In this document: positions 1 through 9,224 of the stretch, one piece after another
Layout of the letters: every line of letters starts with the position of its first letter
How positions within the stretch are numbered: position 1 is the first letter of the stretch
Origin: an uncultured Saprospiraceae bacterium
GTDB lineage: Bacteria; Bacteroidota; Bacteroidia; Chitinophagales; Saprospiraceae
DNA length: 39,500 nucleotides
Direction: 5' to 3'
Assembly (NCBI GenBank): GCA_937894165.1
Contig: CALCSX010000176.1
Coordinates: forward strand, 1 to 39,500
Translations under genes and position numbers: made by a program
Notes under the pieces: generated by a model
The model's database searches: none
What the model was told of the DNA's origin: nothing
Seen by the model: only the letters and a program-made list of their open reading frames with translations

Positions 1-147
1 TATTATGAGGTCAGAACAACACCCCTTGGATCCGATAATTTTTATAAAAATTTAATTTTCAACCATTTATTTTTTCTAAATGGAATAATATTCGGGAATT
101 TGACCTCTTTAAAAACTTAAATTAGTCAAAAACTTCGTATATATAGG

Positions 148-155
148 TATATTTG
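148..155 (+). promoter_or_regulatory. Candidate Bacteroidetes -7 element for the subtilase gene
   Basis: TATATTTG matches the Bacteroidetes -7 consensus TAnnTTTG and ends 23 bases before the subtilase ATG. I see no TTG at the expected -33 spacing, so this is a half-supported promoter. Confidence 0.3.
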
Positions 156-178
156 CAATCATACATAATTTTCCGGAA

Positions 179-3172
179 ATGAAATATATCTACACTTTCT
201 GCTTTTCCCTGTCCTTTGTTTTGGCTTCGTGGGCACAAAATTTGTCCAAAATCGATTCTCCATTATTGGAAAAGCTCCAAAATTCAGAAAATGAATATTT
301 CGAAATATATCTGCACCTATCTGACCGAGTAAATATATATTCAATCCTGGAAGAAATGAGAACTGGGAGACTTTCTACTGATGACAGGGTCCGTCATGTT
401 GTAACTTCATTAAGAAATAAAGCTGATGAAACCCAAGGAGAAATTCTTAAAGTTTTATTTCGAAAAAATGAATTATTGCATACTGAAAGTATAAAATCTT
501 TGTGGATTACAAATGCTATTCAACTCTCTGCACATAGGGATTTAATTTATGAAATCAGCACTTGGGAATCTATTGAAAAAATATATACTTTCATTGAAGG
601 GCATACAACTGTCGAAGATAAAATAGAACTTTCCACTAATGAAGATAGAGCGGTAACGAATGGTATAAAAGCCATTAATGCGCCAGCATTATGGAAATTA
701 GGATATACAGGATATGGAAGAAAAGCTTTTGTGATGGATTCAGGAGCTCAATATGACCATCCTGCATTAAGGACACAGTATGCAGGAAATTTTTTGCCAT
801 TTAATCAGTCCTGGACCGGAGGCGGTGAAGAACCCTTCGATGTTGGAGGTCATGGTACACATGTTACTGGAACCATAATGGGTTTGGATCGAAAAAATCA
901 AGATACTATAGGAGTAGCATTTAATGCCAATTGGATAGGTGGACCTGTTCAATTTAGTAATAGTCCGCCTCAGCCTCATTTTGTGCAATCTTTTATAGGG
1001 AACATGCAATTTGCCCTCGACCCTGACGGGAATCCCGAGACAACAAATGATATACCTGATGTGTTTAACAATTCTTGGGGACATAATAATTTCAGCCCGG
1101 AATTTTGCAACCCTTCAGCTTTTTTTTCGGAAGTACATATAGCAATTGAAGCAGCAGGGATAGCGATGGTTTGGTCAGCAGGTAATAATGGTGGCGCACC
1201 CATGTCTGTTACAGGATACATGAATAGTAACTTTGATTTAGTTAGCTCGTTTGCAGTAGGGAATGTTTCTCAATCTGCACCCTTTGCCATTGCCGAGAGT
1301 TCCAGCAGGGGGCCGTCACAATGCGGGGGTGAAGGATCTTTGCTCATTAAGCCGGAAGTTTCTGCGCCGGGAATAAATGTTCGCTCAAGTCATTTAAATG
1401 GCAGTTATGCTCAACTTACAGGGACATCTATGTCAGCACCACATGTATCCGGTGCTGTTTTGTTACTTAAGGAAGCATTTCCTTTTCTCTCTGGTGATAT
1501 CATTTTAATGTCTCTTTATCTTTCAGCAATTGATTTGGGAGAGCCCGGCGAGGATAATGACTACGGAATGGGTTTAATTGATGTACTTGCAGCTTATAAT
1601 TACCTTATAGATGAAGGCTATACGCCGGTGCCTCCGGTTTCGAATCAAACCGATATAGTTCTAGATAATATTATTTTCACAAAATCAGGCATTTGTTTAG
1701 GATATAATCAACTGGATTTTAACTTTAGCAATAGTGGGACTGATACCATATTCTCTTTTTCAATACAATATGGATTAGAAGAACTGCCTCAAAGCATTAA
1801 GCAAAGAGAATGGGTTGGAATTCTCCCTCCAGGAAATTCACAAAACCTTATTTTGGATAGCTTTTTGATATCTGAACCCGGCACGTATAATCTTAAAACT
1901 ATATTTCTCAATCCCAATGGTACTGAAGATAGTCGCTCATTAAATAATAGCCAACATAAGATCATTTCTGTTAGTGAGTTTGAATTTCTGGATATAGAAA
2001 CAGATATTCTTCCATGTTTGGGTGGGGAGGTAACAATTACAGCAGGGAATATTTCAGATCCTAATAATTTGATAGAATGGTATGGTGATAGAGACTTAAA
2101 TACGCTTTTAGGTGAAGGTCCGAACTTGGTACTTCCCAGCACTAAAGAAAATCAAAATATATTTGTTCAACAATCCATGAGAGGTTCTTTGGGAGCGTCT
2201 TTGAGTAGTGGTGAAGAGATATCTTTTGATGATTTGGATAATGCAGGATTATATTTTAATGTTTTTGAAGGGTTTCATCTTAAAAGTGTCAAAGTCCACA
2301 CGAATGAAACAGGAAATATTATCTTCCAAATTTTGAATTCCAATAACGTAGCCGTCATAAGTAAAGTACATAGAATAAATGAAATAGGGATAAATACTAT
2401 TCCAATAAATGTTTTTATACCGGAGGGCTTTAATTACAAGTTCAATGTCATTAATGCAAGAATTCTTGGTAGCAGTTTTGAAAATGTTAACTTTCCCTAT
2501 AATTTTTCTAACTATGTAGAGATTTATGCATCTTACGATGAAATGAATACTTTATACACCGATAGATACAATTTTTTCTTTGATTGGGAAATAGCAAAAG
2601 TTACATGTAATGCTACTGAATATGAAATTCCCGTCAATGAGTTTTATATTGCGCCCGAAGTTGAAATAATTAAATCTGTGGACACTCTATTTCTTTCAAA
2701 TCCATCAGCTCTTCAATTGTTTTATAATTCTCCTTCGCCAGGTTTAGTTTTTTGGGATCTAGGAAACGGAGAAACAAGCAATGATCCAAACCCAATTCCC
2801 CAGTATGTTGAAGAAGGTATATTTACAGTTACATTAAAAATTGTATTTGACGCCACTTGCGTTGTGTACGCGTATGAAAATGTAATTGTGATTGATGATA
2901 GAATATCTTCGTCGACTACTCGCAGTGAAGACAATAATATAATGGTTTATCCAAATCCCTTCCAAAACTTTATAATACTCGAATCAGATTCACAAGACAA
3001 AATTGAATTCCAGATTTATAATACAATTGGCCAAATAATTTTGTCTGATTCCATAGATTTGGCAGCAAATGGAAGTTTTCAGATTATTACTACCTCTCTC
3101 CCACCGGGAAGTTATTATCTTTATTTAAATAGACCCTTCACAAAATCGGTATATAAAATTTTTAAATTCTAA
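179..3172 (+). CDS. Secreted S8 subtilisin-like serine protease with T9SS C-terminal sorting domain
   Basis: This is a 997-residue secreted peptidase. A signal peptide (about residues 1-19, ending near SWA-Q) is followed by a prodomain-like region and an S8 catalytic domain. The catalytic triad is visible as Asp187 in VMDSG, His225 in GGHGTHV and Ser417 in GTSMSAPHV, with the oxyanion Asn in SAGNNGG. After the protease come a CARDB/Ig-like region (about 490-620), a poorly recognisable beta-rich segment, a PKD-like domain (about 844-905, WDLGNGETS) and a type A T9SS sorting domain (about 921-997, starting VYPNPF). By family logic it crosses the inner membrane by Sec and the outer membrane by T9SS, and is then released or anchored at the surface. 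Its stop lies 4 bases from the stop of the convergent WYL gene. The substrate is unknown; degradation of external protein for nutrition is the simplest guess. Confidence 0.93.
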   Translation: MKYIYTFCFSLSFVLASWAQNLSKIDSPLLEKLQNSENEYFEIYLHLSDRVNIYSILEEMRTGRLSTDDRVRHVVTSLRNKADETQGEILKVLFRKNELLHTESIKSLWITNAIQLSAHRDLIYEISTWESIEKIYTFIEGHTTVEDKIELSTNEDRAVTNGIKAINAPALWKLGYTGYGRKAFVMDSGAQYDHPALRTQYAGNFLPFNQSWTGGGEEPFDVGGHGTHVTGTIMGLDRKNQDTIGVAFNANWIGGPVQFSNSPPQPHFVQSFIGNMQFALDPDGNPETTNDIPDVFNNSWGHNNFSPEFCNPSAFFSEVHIAIEAAGIAMVWSAGNNGGAPMSVTGYMNSNFDLVSSFAVGNVSQSAPFAIAESSSRGPSQCGGEGSLLIKPEVSAPGINVRSSHLNGSYAQLTGTSMSAPHVSGAVLLLKEAFPFLSGDIILMSLYLSAIDLGEPGEDNDYGMGLIDVLAAYNYLIDEGYTPVPPVSNQTDIVLDNIIFTKSGICLGYNQLDFNFSNSGTDTIFSFSIQYGLEELPQSIKQREWVGILPPGNSQNLILDSFLISEPGTYNLKTIFLNPNGTEDSRSLNNSQHKIISVSEFEFLDIETDILPCLGGEVTITAGNISDPNNLIEWYGDRDLNTLLGEGPNLVLPSTKENQNIFVQQSMRGSLGASLSSGEEISFDDLDNAGLYFNVFEGFHLKSVKVHTNETGNIIFQILNSNNVAVISKVHRINEIGINTIPINVFIPEGFNYKFNVINARILGSSFENVNFPYNFSNYVEIYASYDEMNTLYTDRYNFFFDWEIAKVTCNATEYEIPVNEFYIAPEVEIIKSVDTLFLSNPSALQLFYNSPSPGLVFWDLGNGETSNDPNPIPQYVEEGIFTVTLKIVFDATCVVYAYENVIVIDDRISSSTTRSEDNNIMVYPNPFQNFIILESDSQDKIEFQIYNTIGQIILSDSIDLAANGSFQIITTSLPPGSYYLYLNRPFTKSVYKIFKF

Positions 3173-3176
3173 TAAA

Positions 3177-4187
3177 TTAGGAATATAATTCAAACATTTC
3201 ACTCACCATTTTCTTAAGCTCTTCCCTGAACCAATCAGGTGAAATTACCTCAACATTTCCCCCAAAAGATAAAATTTTGGAAGTCAATTCGTAATTAGGA
3301 TAAACATTTATACAATAAACGGAGTAATTATCTGAAGTTTTTACCTTTTTTTGAGAAAGATGTATGGGTTTTGTGTCGAAATAATTTACCTGCAATCCAT
3401 TCACCTTCAGTTGTATTTCCTCCAATCTGGTGGATTCATTGACTGTGATACCAATTACATTTTTGAAATAGGTATCTGCATCGAAATTATTTGGAATAAC
3501 ATATTCCGCGAAGGACTCCCTTAAATCTGAAATTCGCTCCAATCCATATGTACGGATAGATTTCTTTTCGTGCGAATAAGCTAAAAGATACCATCTATGA
3601 TCATATTCCTTTAATATCATAGGACTAATAATAACATGATACGAATCTTGACCGAAAGGATGGTAATTTATACTTATAGAGCGCTTGCTTCTTATGGCAT
3701 TATACAAACTATCTAACCACTTTTGACCGGGGATATCCAATGGTTGCTCCAGATGTACAACTTGCTTTTCAGGGAGATTGGATTCAGAAACCATTAACTG
3801 TAATTTTTCAATCACGTTATTGATACCTTTTAAATAGGAAAAACCTGTGAATTGGCGCAATAAATTTAACGCCGATTTTAATTCCCTACCATCCTGTCTA
3901 CTTAAAGGAGATTCTGTAATACTGAAATTTCGATTTTCATAATAATAGCTTTTTTCCTTCCTATCGTAAGCAATAGGTGCAAAATATCCCAAATCTTCAT
4001 TATGTCTCATATTATTCAAATCCTTCTTAATAGTGCGTTCAGAGATGGAATCTTTCTCACCGCTCAATTCCTCTAAGGCATCAGCACATTTTTCAGCCAA
4101 TTCTTTCCAAGTCCATTTTTCATCTACTCTTCTCAAACACTTATCAATAATTCTGTACCTGATTAAAGCATTTTTTGTCTTCCCCAT
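3177..4187 (-). CDS. WYL-domain transcriptional regulator
   Basis: This is a DNA-binding regulator of about 336 residues. The N-terminal third looks like a helix-turn-helix (RYRIIDKCLRR onward, then SERTIKKDLNNMR). The middle and C-terminal part carry a WYL domain, with HRWYLLAYS as the namesake motif and GLERISDL following. I place the start at the ATG at 4187 (MGKTKN...). The 14 extra residues of the longest frame are hydrophobic and unlike the family's N-terminus. WYL domains bind nucleic acid or nucleotide ligands and often control DNA-damage, phage-response or housekeeping genes, but the target here is unknown. It is divergent from the DEAD-box helicase, with about 150 bases between the start codons, so control of itself or of the helicase is possible. 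No defence genes are nearby. Confidence 0.85.
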   Translation of the reverse strand: MGKTKNALIRYRIIDKCLRRVDEKWTWKELAEKCADALEELSGEKDSISERTIKKDLNNMRHNEDLGYFAPIAYDRKEKSYYYENRNFSITESPLSRQDGRELKSALNLLRQFTGFSYLKGINNVIEKLQLMVSESNLPEKQVVHLEQPLDIPGQKWLDSLYNAIRSKRSISINYHPFGQDSYHVIISPMILKEYDHRWYLLAYSHEKKSIRTYGLERISDLRESFAEYVIPNNFDADTYFKNVIGITVNESTRLEEIQLKVNGLQVNYFDTKPIHLSQKKVKTSDNYSVYCINVYPNYELTSKILSFGGNVEVISPDWFREELKKMVSEMFELYS

Positions 4188-4290
4188 AATGCATACTATT
4201 AAATAATATACACAAGTTATGAAATACATCTTAAAGAATTTATCAAATCCAGATACGAATACATATATACGTCAAGTCATTTTATTTTGG

Positions 4291-4298
4291 TACTTTTG
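4291..4298 (+). promoter_or_regulatory. Candidate -7 promoter element for the DEAD-box helicase
   Basis: TACTTTTG matches TAnnTTTG exactly and ends 40 bases before the helicase ATG, a sensible leader length. No clear TTG is seen 17-23 bases upstream. Confidence 0.4.
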
Positions 4299-4338
4299 TC
4301 TTGTAAAAGTATAATTAACAAGTCTTTCCAATAATTTT

Positions 4339-5529
4339 ATGAATTTTGAACAATTAGGATTACACGAATCAATAATAGAAGCTATTTCATACATGGGCTT
4401 CAAAACACCTACCCCAATTCAAGAGCAAGCGATACCCTTAATTTTAGATGGAAAAGATGTGATTGCCTGCGCTCAGACAGGAACCGGGAAAACTGCTGCC
4501 TTCTTGATTCCTGTATTGGATCAAATATCAGGGAATTTAAATGAAGGTGCTTTAATTATTGTTCCTACGCGCGAACTTGCAATTCAAATTGATCAGCAAA
4601 TTCAAGCATTAGCTTACTTTTTAGGTGTTAATTCACTAGCTATCTATGGTGGAGGTGATGGCAAAGACTGGGACACGCAGAAAAAATCCTTAAAAGAAGG
4701 TATTAATATAGTTATTGCCACCCCCGGAAAATTACTTGCCCACTTAAATATGGGATATGTAAATTTTACTAATACAAGGCATCTAATCCTAGATGAAGCA
4801 GACAGAATGCTGGATATGGGCTTCAGAGACGATATAACCAAGATCATATCCTATCTGCCTAAAGACAGACAAACCTTGCTATTTAGTGCAACAATGCCAC
4901 CTAAAATTAGAGAACTGGCTGAAAAGGCAATGATTTCACCTGTTCAGATAAATCTAGCCCTATCGAAACCGGCTGAAGGAGTTTTACAGGCTGCTTATTT
5001 AGCGCACGATCATCAGAAAGCAAAACTATTGTGCCGACTTATAAAAGACAAACCTAATTATAAAAGTATCATCATCTTTAGCTCAACTAAACGAAATGTA
5101 CTGACAATATGTAAAACCCTAAGGGATAATGGCATTCCGGCTGAGGGTATTTCTTCCGACTTGGAACAAAAAGATCGTGAGAAAACACTACAGCAATTTA
5201 AAGCCAAAGAAATAAGAATATTGGTAGGAACGGATGTGATCAGTAGAGGTATTGATATAAAGGATATTAATCTCGTGGTAAATTATGATGTCCCCGGTAA
5301 TGCCGAAGACTATGTGCATAGAGTCGGTCGAACAGCGCGGGCTGAAACTACCGGAGTAGCACTCACGCTAATCAACGAGAAGGATATGATGAATTTCGCC
5401 GATATTGAAAAACTGATAGATACTCAAATTCTAAAAATTCCAATGCCTGAAGAATTAGGTGAAGGTCCAAAGTGGAATCCGAAGCCTTTCAGAGGATCAG
5501 GTGGAAGGAAATACTTTAAGAAGAAGTAA
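4339..5529 (+). CDS. DEAD-box ATP-dependent RNA helicase
   Basis: This 396-residue helicase has the full DEAD-box motif set. The Q motif sits near the N-terminus (FEQLGL, TPTPIQEQAIP). It is followed by motif I AQTGTGKT, Ia PTRELA, motif II DEAD (LDEADRMLDMGF), motif III SAT, motif V (GTDVISRGIDI) and motif VI HRVGRTAR. It unwinds or remodels RNA with ATP in the cytoplasm; RhlE/CsdA-like roles in ribosome assembly, RNA decay or cold growth are typical. The C-terminal tail after the helicase core is short and basic (RGSGGRKYFKKK), lacking the RNA-binding domain of DbpA or DeaD, which favours an RhlE-type protein. It appears monocistronic, with a candidate promoter just upstream. Confidence 0.95.
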   Translation: MNFEQLGLHESIIEAISYMGFKTPTPIQEQAIPLILDGKDVIACAQTGTGKTAAFLIPVLDQISGNLNEGALIIVPTRELAIQIDQQIQALAYFLGVNSLAIYGGGDGKDWDTQKKSLKEGINIVIATPGKLLAHLNMGYVNFTNTRHLILDEADRMLDMGFRDDITKIISYLPKDRQTLLFSATMPPKIRELAEKAMISPVQINLALSKPAEGVLQAAYLAHDHQKAKLLCRLIKDKPNYKSIIIFSSTKRNVLTICKTLRDNGIPAEGISSDLEQKDREKTLQQFKAKEIRILVGTDVISRGIDIKDINLVVNYDVPGNAEDYVHRVGRTARAETTGVALTLINEKDMMNFADIEKLIDTQILKIPMPEELGEGPKWNPKPFRGSGGRKYFKKK

Positions 5530-5566
5530 AATCTAGTAAATCTGATAATTAAGTTAATTTCTTCAA

Positions 5567-5574
5567 TACTTTTG
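5567..5574 (+). promoter_or_regulatory. Candidate -7 promoter element for the outer-membrane protein gene
   Basis: TACTTTTG matches TAnnTTTG, 38 bases after the helicase stop. It would give a leader of about 110 bases before the ATG at 5691. There is no convincing -33 TTG. Confidence 0.3.
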
Positions 5575-5690
5575 GTTAAATAGTGTTAAATTGTTCTATT
5601 TACACTATTATTTTAATAAATTTATATTTTATTAACAACTTGCTCAATGAGCATGTCGTATTAGAATTATTCACATTAAAAAAATATATT

Positions 5691-6551
5691 ATGAAGCTGA
5701 AAACAACCCTTTCATTATTAATCTTATTGTTTGGAGCAAGTACTTTTTTTGCTCAGGATATAATTCATTTTAAAGATGGTAAAAAAGTAGAAGCTAAAGT
5801 AGGTAAAGTTACCTCTGAAACTATCGAATATACTTTTTACGATAGACCAGACGGTCCAAGTTTCGAAGTCAATGCAAGAGAAATTGAAAAAATTAGATTT
5901 GCAAATGGCTCGACATATGATATGAATGACGCTCCGGTAAACGATGAAATATTCTATGTGGATAATAAAAGAAACGTTGTTAAACTTCACTTTTTTCAGA
6001 TGTTAACCAAAACAACTGAAATAGGATATGAACATGTAATAAGACCGGGCTTTAGTTGGGAAGGAAGTTTTGGTGTGACAGGATTAGGAATAGATATGAA
6101 CAACAATTTCAATAATAGGACAGCAGTTTTTGTGAGAATAGCACCTAAATTTATTAAAGTACCAAAATCTCGAAGAGCAATAAATAGGAATAATCATATT
6201 TTGCAAGGTATATATTTCAAACCTGAGTTGATGATTGGTTCTCATTCTGAAAAGTATTATTCATATTCATACGATCCAATAACTCAAATCAATTCAAGTA
6301 AAATTATTGACCATAAAACTATGATGGGGTCCTTGAATATGATCGGCGGAATGCAATGGATTTTAGGAAATGCATTTAGCATCGACGTATTTGTTGGACT
6401 AGGAATTGGCGTATTTAAGGCACCAAATGTTGGGAACAATTCAGGTGACTTCTATTATGATAACTATTTCCCTTTAGTTAATGGGTTAACAACTATCAGC
6501 CCGGCAGGGTTTTCCTCTACCGTTGGACTAAAAATTGGATATCTATTCTAA
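5691..6551 (+). CDS. Predicted outer-membrane beta-barrel protein, function unknown
   Basis: The 286-residue protein begins with a clear signal peptide (MKLKTTLSLLILLFG..., cleavage near FFAQ-D). This sets the start at 5691, not at the upstream TTG of the longer frame. The first 60 mature residues contain a small domain of a type common in Bacteroidetes envelope proteins (FKDGKKVEAKV, then IEKIRFANG). The rest alternates short beta-strand-like stretches and ends in GLKIGYLF, with a terminal Phe as expected for an outer-membrane barrel. I cannot assign a transported substrate or partner. A strong hairpin terminator follows it at once. Confidence 0.7.
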   Translation: MKLKTTLSLLILLFGASTFFAQDIIHFKDGKKVEAKVGKVTSETIEYTFYDRPDGPSFEVNAREIEKIRFANGSTYDMNDAPVNDEIFYVDNKRNVVKLHFFQMLTKTTEIGYEHVIRPGFSWEGSFGVTGLGIDMNNNFNNRTAVFVRIAPKFIKVPKSRRAINRNNHILQGIYFKPELMIGSHSEKYYSYSYDPITQINSSKIIDHKTMMGSLNMIGGMQWILGNAFSIDVFVGLGIGVFKAPNVGNNSGDFYYDNYFPLVNGLTTISPAGFSSTVGLKIGYLF

Positions 6552-6575
6552 ATAGAATTAGATATAAATATTTTG

Positions 6576-6609
6576 AAAAAGGAGGACAAATTATTGTGTC
6601 CTCCTTTTT
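6576..6609. terminator. Bidirectional intrinsic terminator
   Basis: A perfect 13-bp stem pairs AAAAAGGAGGACA (6576-6588) with TGTCCTCCTTTTT (6597-6609) around an 8-base loop. The T-run on one strand and the A-run on the other let it end transcription both from the outer-membrane protein gene (plus) and from gldC (minus). Confidence 0.85.
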
Positions 6610-6612
6610 TAA

Positions 6613-6957
6613 TTATTCCGGTTTTAAAATTTCTGTCTTCTGACCAAAATGCTGCGCAAATTTCTGCATATCATTGGCCAATTCGGCATTCTGTGTAGAT
6701 TTATAGTAAATATCCGCCATCGCTCTTAAGGATTGAAAAATAAATCTGTCCATTTCAACCACTTGCATTTCACTTGTCCAAATATCAAACCGCAGTGTTT
6801 CTAAGGTTTCTTTATCAAAAAAACCAAGTAACATAGCCTTAGATTCTACAATTTTTTCTCCTCCAGGCATTTCCGAAGCTTTCCATTGTATTTTCTCCGG
6901 AACTTTATTCTCATTTAAATCAATAAATATTTCTACTGTAGATTGTTTCTTGCTCAT
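6613..6957 (-). CDS. gldC: Gliding motility protein GldC
   Basis: The 114-residue protein resembles GldC, a small soluble protein of Bacteroidetes needed for efficient but not absolute gliding in Flavobacterium johnsoniae. Supporting features are the size, the absence of a signal peptide, and the characteristic blocks IFIDLNENKVPEKIQW, LRFDIWTSEM and FIFQSLRAMADIYYK. No other gld or spr gene lies in this window. GldC homologs are also widespread in non-gliding Bacteroidota, so its presence does not show that the organism glides. The gene ends 3 bases from a bidirectional terminator. Confidence 0.85.
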   Translation of the reverse strand: MSKKQSTVEIFIDLNENKVPEKIQWKASEMPGGEKIVESKAMLLGFFDKETLETLRFDIWTSEMQVVEMDRFIFQSLRAMADIYYKSTQNAELANDMQKFAQHFGQKTEILKPE

Positions 6958-7036
6958 TTATGACTTTTTTAAATATAAAATGCGAAAATAATAAATTAAT
7001 ATCATTTCCATCCATTGTAGCTATTCCGCTGCTCCA

Positions 7037-7744
7037 TCAAAATTTACTAATTCTGCGCAAATCTTCCTCCTTATCCGCCAGTTCGTTCAACTGTTTTGAG
7101 TTATAAGTATATACGCCACTTTGTAATAATTGAGCAGCGTTGACCATCGCTTTTGCTACCACAGCAGCTTCTATGGGTTTGTATTTCGTTAGAGCGCCGA
7201 AAGTCAATACATCTATAACTTTACCAATTTTACCCGCAACTTCCTCCCCTGCTCTATTTTCATTTCTCTCGCCAAGAAGAAGAGATGGCTGAAAAATATG
7301 TATTGACCAAAAGCTCAATTTTTTAACTTTGTCCTCCACTTTTCCCTTGACTTTTGTATAGAAAAATAATGATTGCGCATTTGCTCCAACAGCGGAAACT
7401 AACATACATTGGCTGACATTATTTCTTTCTGCTATGTTTAAAATGGATAAAACATATTCGTAATCCACTTTTAAAAATGCCTCCTTAGATCCCGCTTTGG
7501 CCATTGTTGTTCCCAGAGCTACAAAAATATCATCGCCTTTTACCAAATGATGCCAATCCTGTGGTTTATCAAAATCAATTAAATGATTGGTGATTTTTTG
7601 ATGACTCGTTTTAAAGACGCTTCTGGTAAATACTATAATGTTTGAATAAGCTTGATCAGCAATAAGATGATCCACGATATGACCACCTACTAACCCTGTT
7701 CCTCCAAAGACCAAAGCTGTCTTATTTGAATGAGATATTTTCAT
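7037..7744 (-). CDS. NAD(P)-binding Rossmann-fold oxidoreductase (HTATIP2/YbjT-like)
   Basis: This 235-residue protein resembles atypical short-chain dehydrogenases. The nucleotide-binding motif GGTGLVGG is near residue 14, the strand end VSAVGAN follows in mid-protein, and the YTKVKGK stretch supplies the YxxxK pair. The likely role is a cytoplasmic NAD(P)-dependent reductase or a regulator that binds the nucleotide; no substrate can be named. It starts one base after the TraB/GumN gene ends on the same strand, so the two are almost certainly co-transcribed. Confidence 0.82.
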   Translation of the reverse strand: MKISHSNKTALVFGGTGLVGGHIVDHLIADQAYSNIIVFTRSVFKTSHQKITNHLIDFDKPQDWHHLVKGDDIFVALGTTMAKAGSKEAFLKVDYEYVLSILNIAERNNVSQCMLVSAVGANAQSLFFYTKVKGKVEDKVKKLSFWSIHIFQPSLLLGERNENRAGEEVAGKIGKVIDVLTFGALTKYKPIEAAVVAKAMVNAAQLLQSGVYTYNSKQLNELADKEEDLRRISKF

Positions 7745-7745
7745 A

Positions 7746-8537
7746 TTATCTGTCTTTTGAATGGATAGGTTTTACAATATATCCACTATTCTTTAAGCCT
7801 CGAAGAACACCATATTTACCGGAAAGATGCCCGGCCCCGATGCAAGCCAGATAGGGTCGCTCATTTCCGAACTCTGCCAATTGCTCTACAAAATTGGCAT
7901 TCCTATCATAAAGCAGAATTGATTTAAATTTACCAATTCCTTTTTTTGACATCTTATATAGTTTCTGAATGTCTTCTTTTATATAAGCGCTTTCCATTGC
8001 TTTAAGTTTATTAGTAGAATTGGAAATATTCTTAAGAAAGTGAAGTAATTGGTCAATTTCAGTATTGATATCCAGCTTTTCAAATAATTGTAAATTATTA
8101 TCAATAGTTTCCAAACCTAATATTCGATGTCCTTCAGAGACAGCTTTCTTATGCAGAGATTCATCCATTGAAACTAAATCATTTCCAAATAATTTCTCTT
8201 GTAATAGTGTATTAATAAATAAGGGACGTAAGTGTGAAACAGTATCTAAATTAATCTCAAAATATTTTTTGACCTTGTCTTTTAATTTAACATACTTTTT
8301 AGGACTAATAAAATCCTTTAAGTTCCCTTTGTTAGGAAATAAGCTCATTTCAGCAATAGCATTATTTCCCTCTGACATATTATATTCAAATATCACATCA
8401 CTTACTTTTTCGAAATATGAATCTAAAAAATATAGCTTGCTATATACTTCGGGCTTACAGCGATGCATCGTTCCCAATATATAGGAATTGACACCTGTTG
8501 TAGGATTCTTAATGGACCAGAAAAGACTCATTTTCAT
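7746..8537 (-). CDS. TraB/GumN family protein (TIKI-like)
   Basis: The 263-residue protein carries the family landmarks: YILGTMH near the N-terminus, GLETID in the middle, RNANFVEQL and then a C-terminal ACIGAGHLSGKYG block. The two Gly-rich histidine-containing motifs (GTMH and GAGHL) are the proposed metal-binding sites of the TIKI/TraB fold, and some eukaryotic members are metalloproteases. Most bacterial GumN-like members have a signal peptide; this one shows none, so it may be cytoplasmic. It is the first gene of a two-gene unit with the oxidoreductase downstream. Two near-equal starts exist (residues 1 and 3). Confidence 0.82.
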   Translation of the reverse strand: MKMSLFWSIKNPTTGVNSYILGTMHRCKPEVYSKLYFLDSYFEKVSDVIFEYNMSEGNNAIAEMSLFPNKGNLKDFISPKKYVKLKDKVKKYFEINLDTVSHLRPLFINTLLQEKLFGNDLVSMDESLHKKAVSEGHRILGLETIDNNLQLFEKLDINTEIDQLLHFLKNISNSTNKLKAMESAYIKEDIQKLYKMSKKGIGKFKSILLYDRNANFVEQLAEFGNERPYLACIGAGHLSGKYGVLRGLKNSGYIVKPIHSKDR

Positions 8538-8573
8538 GTTATCAATTTTTGCGGGCTAATATAAAATCAGAAA

Positions 8574-8595
8574 GCCGCAGAAAAATTCCTGCGGC
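8574..8595 (-). terminator. Intrinsic terminator downstream of the Lrp gene
   Basis: Read on the minus strand, GCCGCAG and CTGCGGC pair over 7 bp around an 8-base loop, followed by TTTCTGATTTT. It lies between the Lrp stop and the TraB/GumN start, so it should insulate the two units. Confidence 0.65.
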
Positions 8596-8621
8596 CTCAA
8601 ATATTATCAACTTTGTTGTTC

Positions 8622-9095
8622 CTATTCGTAATCGTAAGGTAGGATTTTTGAATCCTTAATGGTGGAAAGTGTCATTAAAGTCTTTAACCTTTCAATTTCT
8701 TCAATTTGAGACAAAGTCTTAAATAGAAGGTTTTCATATGAAGGGATATCCTTGCAAACTATTTTCATGATAAAATCAGCTTCACCGGTGATGATGTAAC
8801 ATTCAACGATTTCATCAATTTCCTGGATTTTCGCAACGAATCTATCCAAAGCATTTTGCATTTGCCAAGCTAGTGAAACCAGAACGAAAGTTTTTACATT
8901 TAGTCCAATAGTTTGACCATTCACATGTGCGTGATAACTTTGAATAATATTACTTTGCTCCAATTTCTTAACTCTTTCAAGAGTTGGTGCAGGAGACAAA
9001 CCAATATTTTTGGATAGGTCCAAATTCGTTATCTTGCTGTTTTCCTGTAAGATCTTAAGTATCTTAAGATCAATCTTGTCTAACTTTTCTGACAT
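8622..9095 (-). CDS. Lrp/AsnC family transcriptional regulator
   Basis: The 157-residue protein has the standard Lrp/AsnC layout. An N-terminal helix-turn-helix (LDKIDLKILKILQEN, with GLSPAPTLERVKKL as recognition region) is followed by a RAM ligand-binding domain (CYIITGEADFIMKI and the C-terminal strands). Such proteins form octamers and respond to amino acids. It lies 129 bases downstream of glutamate dehydrogenase on the same strand, so control of amino-acid catabolism including gdh is a reasonable inference. The AT-rich gap suggests its own promoter, but I found no exact -7 match there. Confidence 0.93.
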   Translation of the reverse strand: MSEKLDKIDLKILKILQENSKITNLDLSKNIGLSPAPTLERVKKLEQSNIIQSYHAHVNGQTIGLNVKTFVLVSLAWQMQNALDRFVAKIQEIDEIVECYIITGEADFIMKIVCKDIPSYENLLFKTLSQIEEIERLKTLMTLSTIKDSKILPYDYE

Positions 9096-9224
9096 ATTTA
9101 CTAAATTTTATTTTCTAATCAAACCTCAAAGAAAATAAAATACTTTGGAATTATAAAACAACTTAGCGTTAATTTTATAAAAATTATTTATTTCCAATTA
9201 ATAAAAGATTCGAAACCATAAATG

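Noticed and set aside
63..107. Hairpin CCATTTA/TAAATGG (63-83) and the distant GAGGTCA/TGACCTC pair (7-13, 101-107)
   Set aside because: The hairpin is short and AT-rich with no T-run, and the pair is too far apart for a firm claim.
1..120. Frames open from the left edge of the window (to TAA at 118 or TAA at 50)
   Set aside because: Short, AT-rich and without recognisable residues. It cannot be told from chance read-through of an unseen upstream gene.
767..1084. Minus-strand 105-codon frame inside the subtilase
   Set aside because: It lies wholly under the conserved catalytic domain of a real gene. Like other frames opposite real genes, it has no family features.
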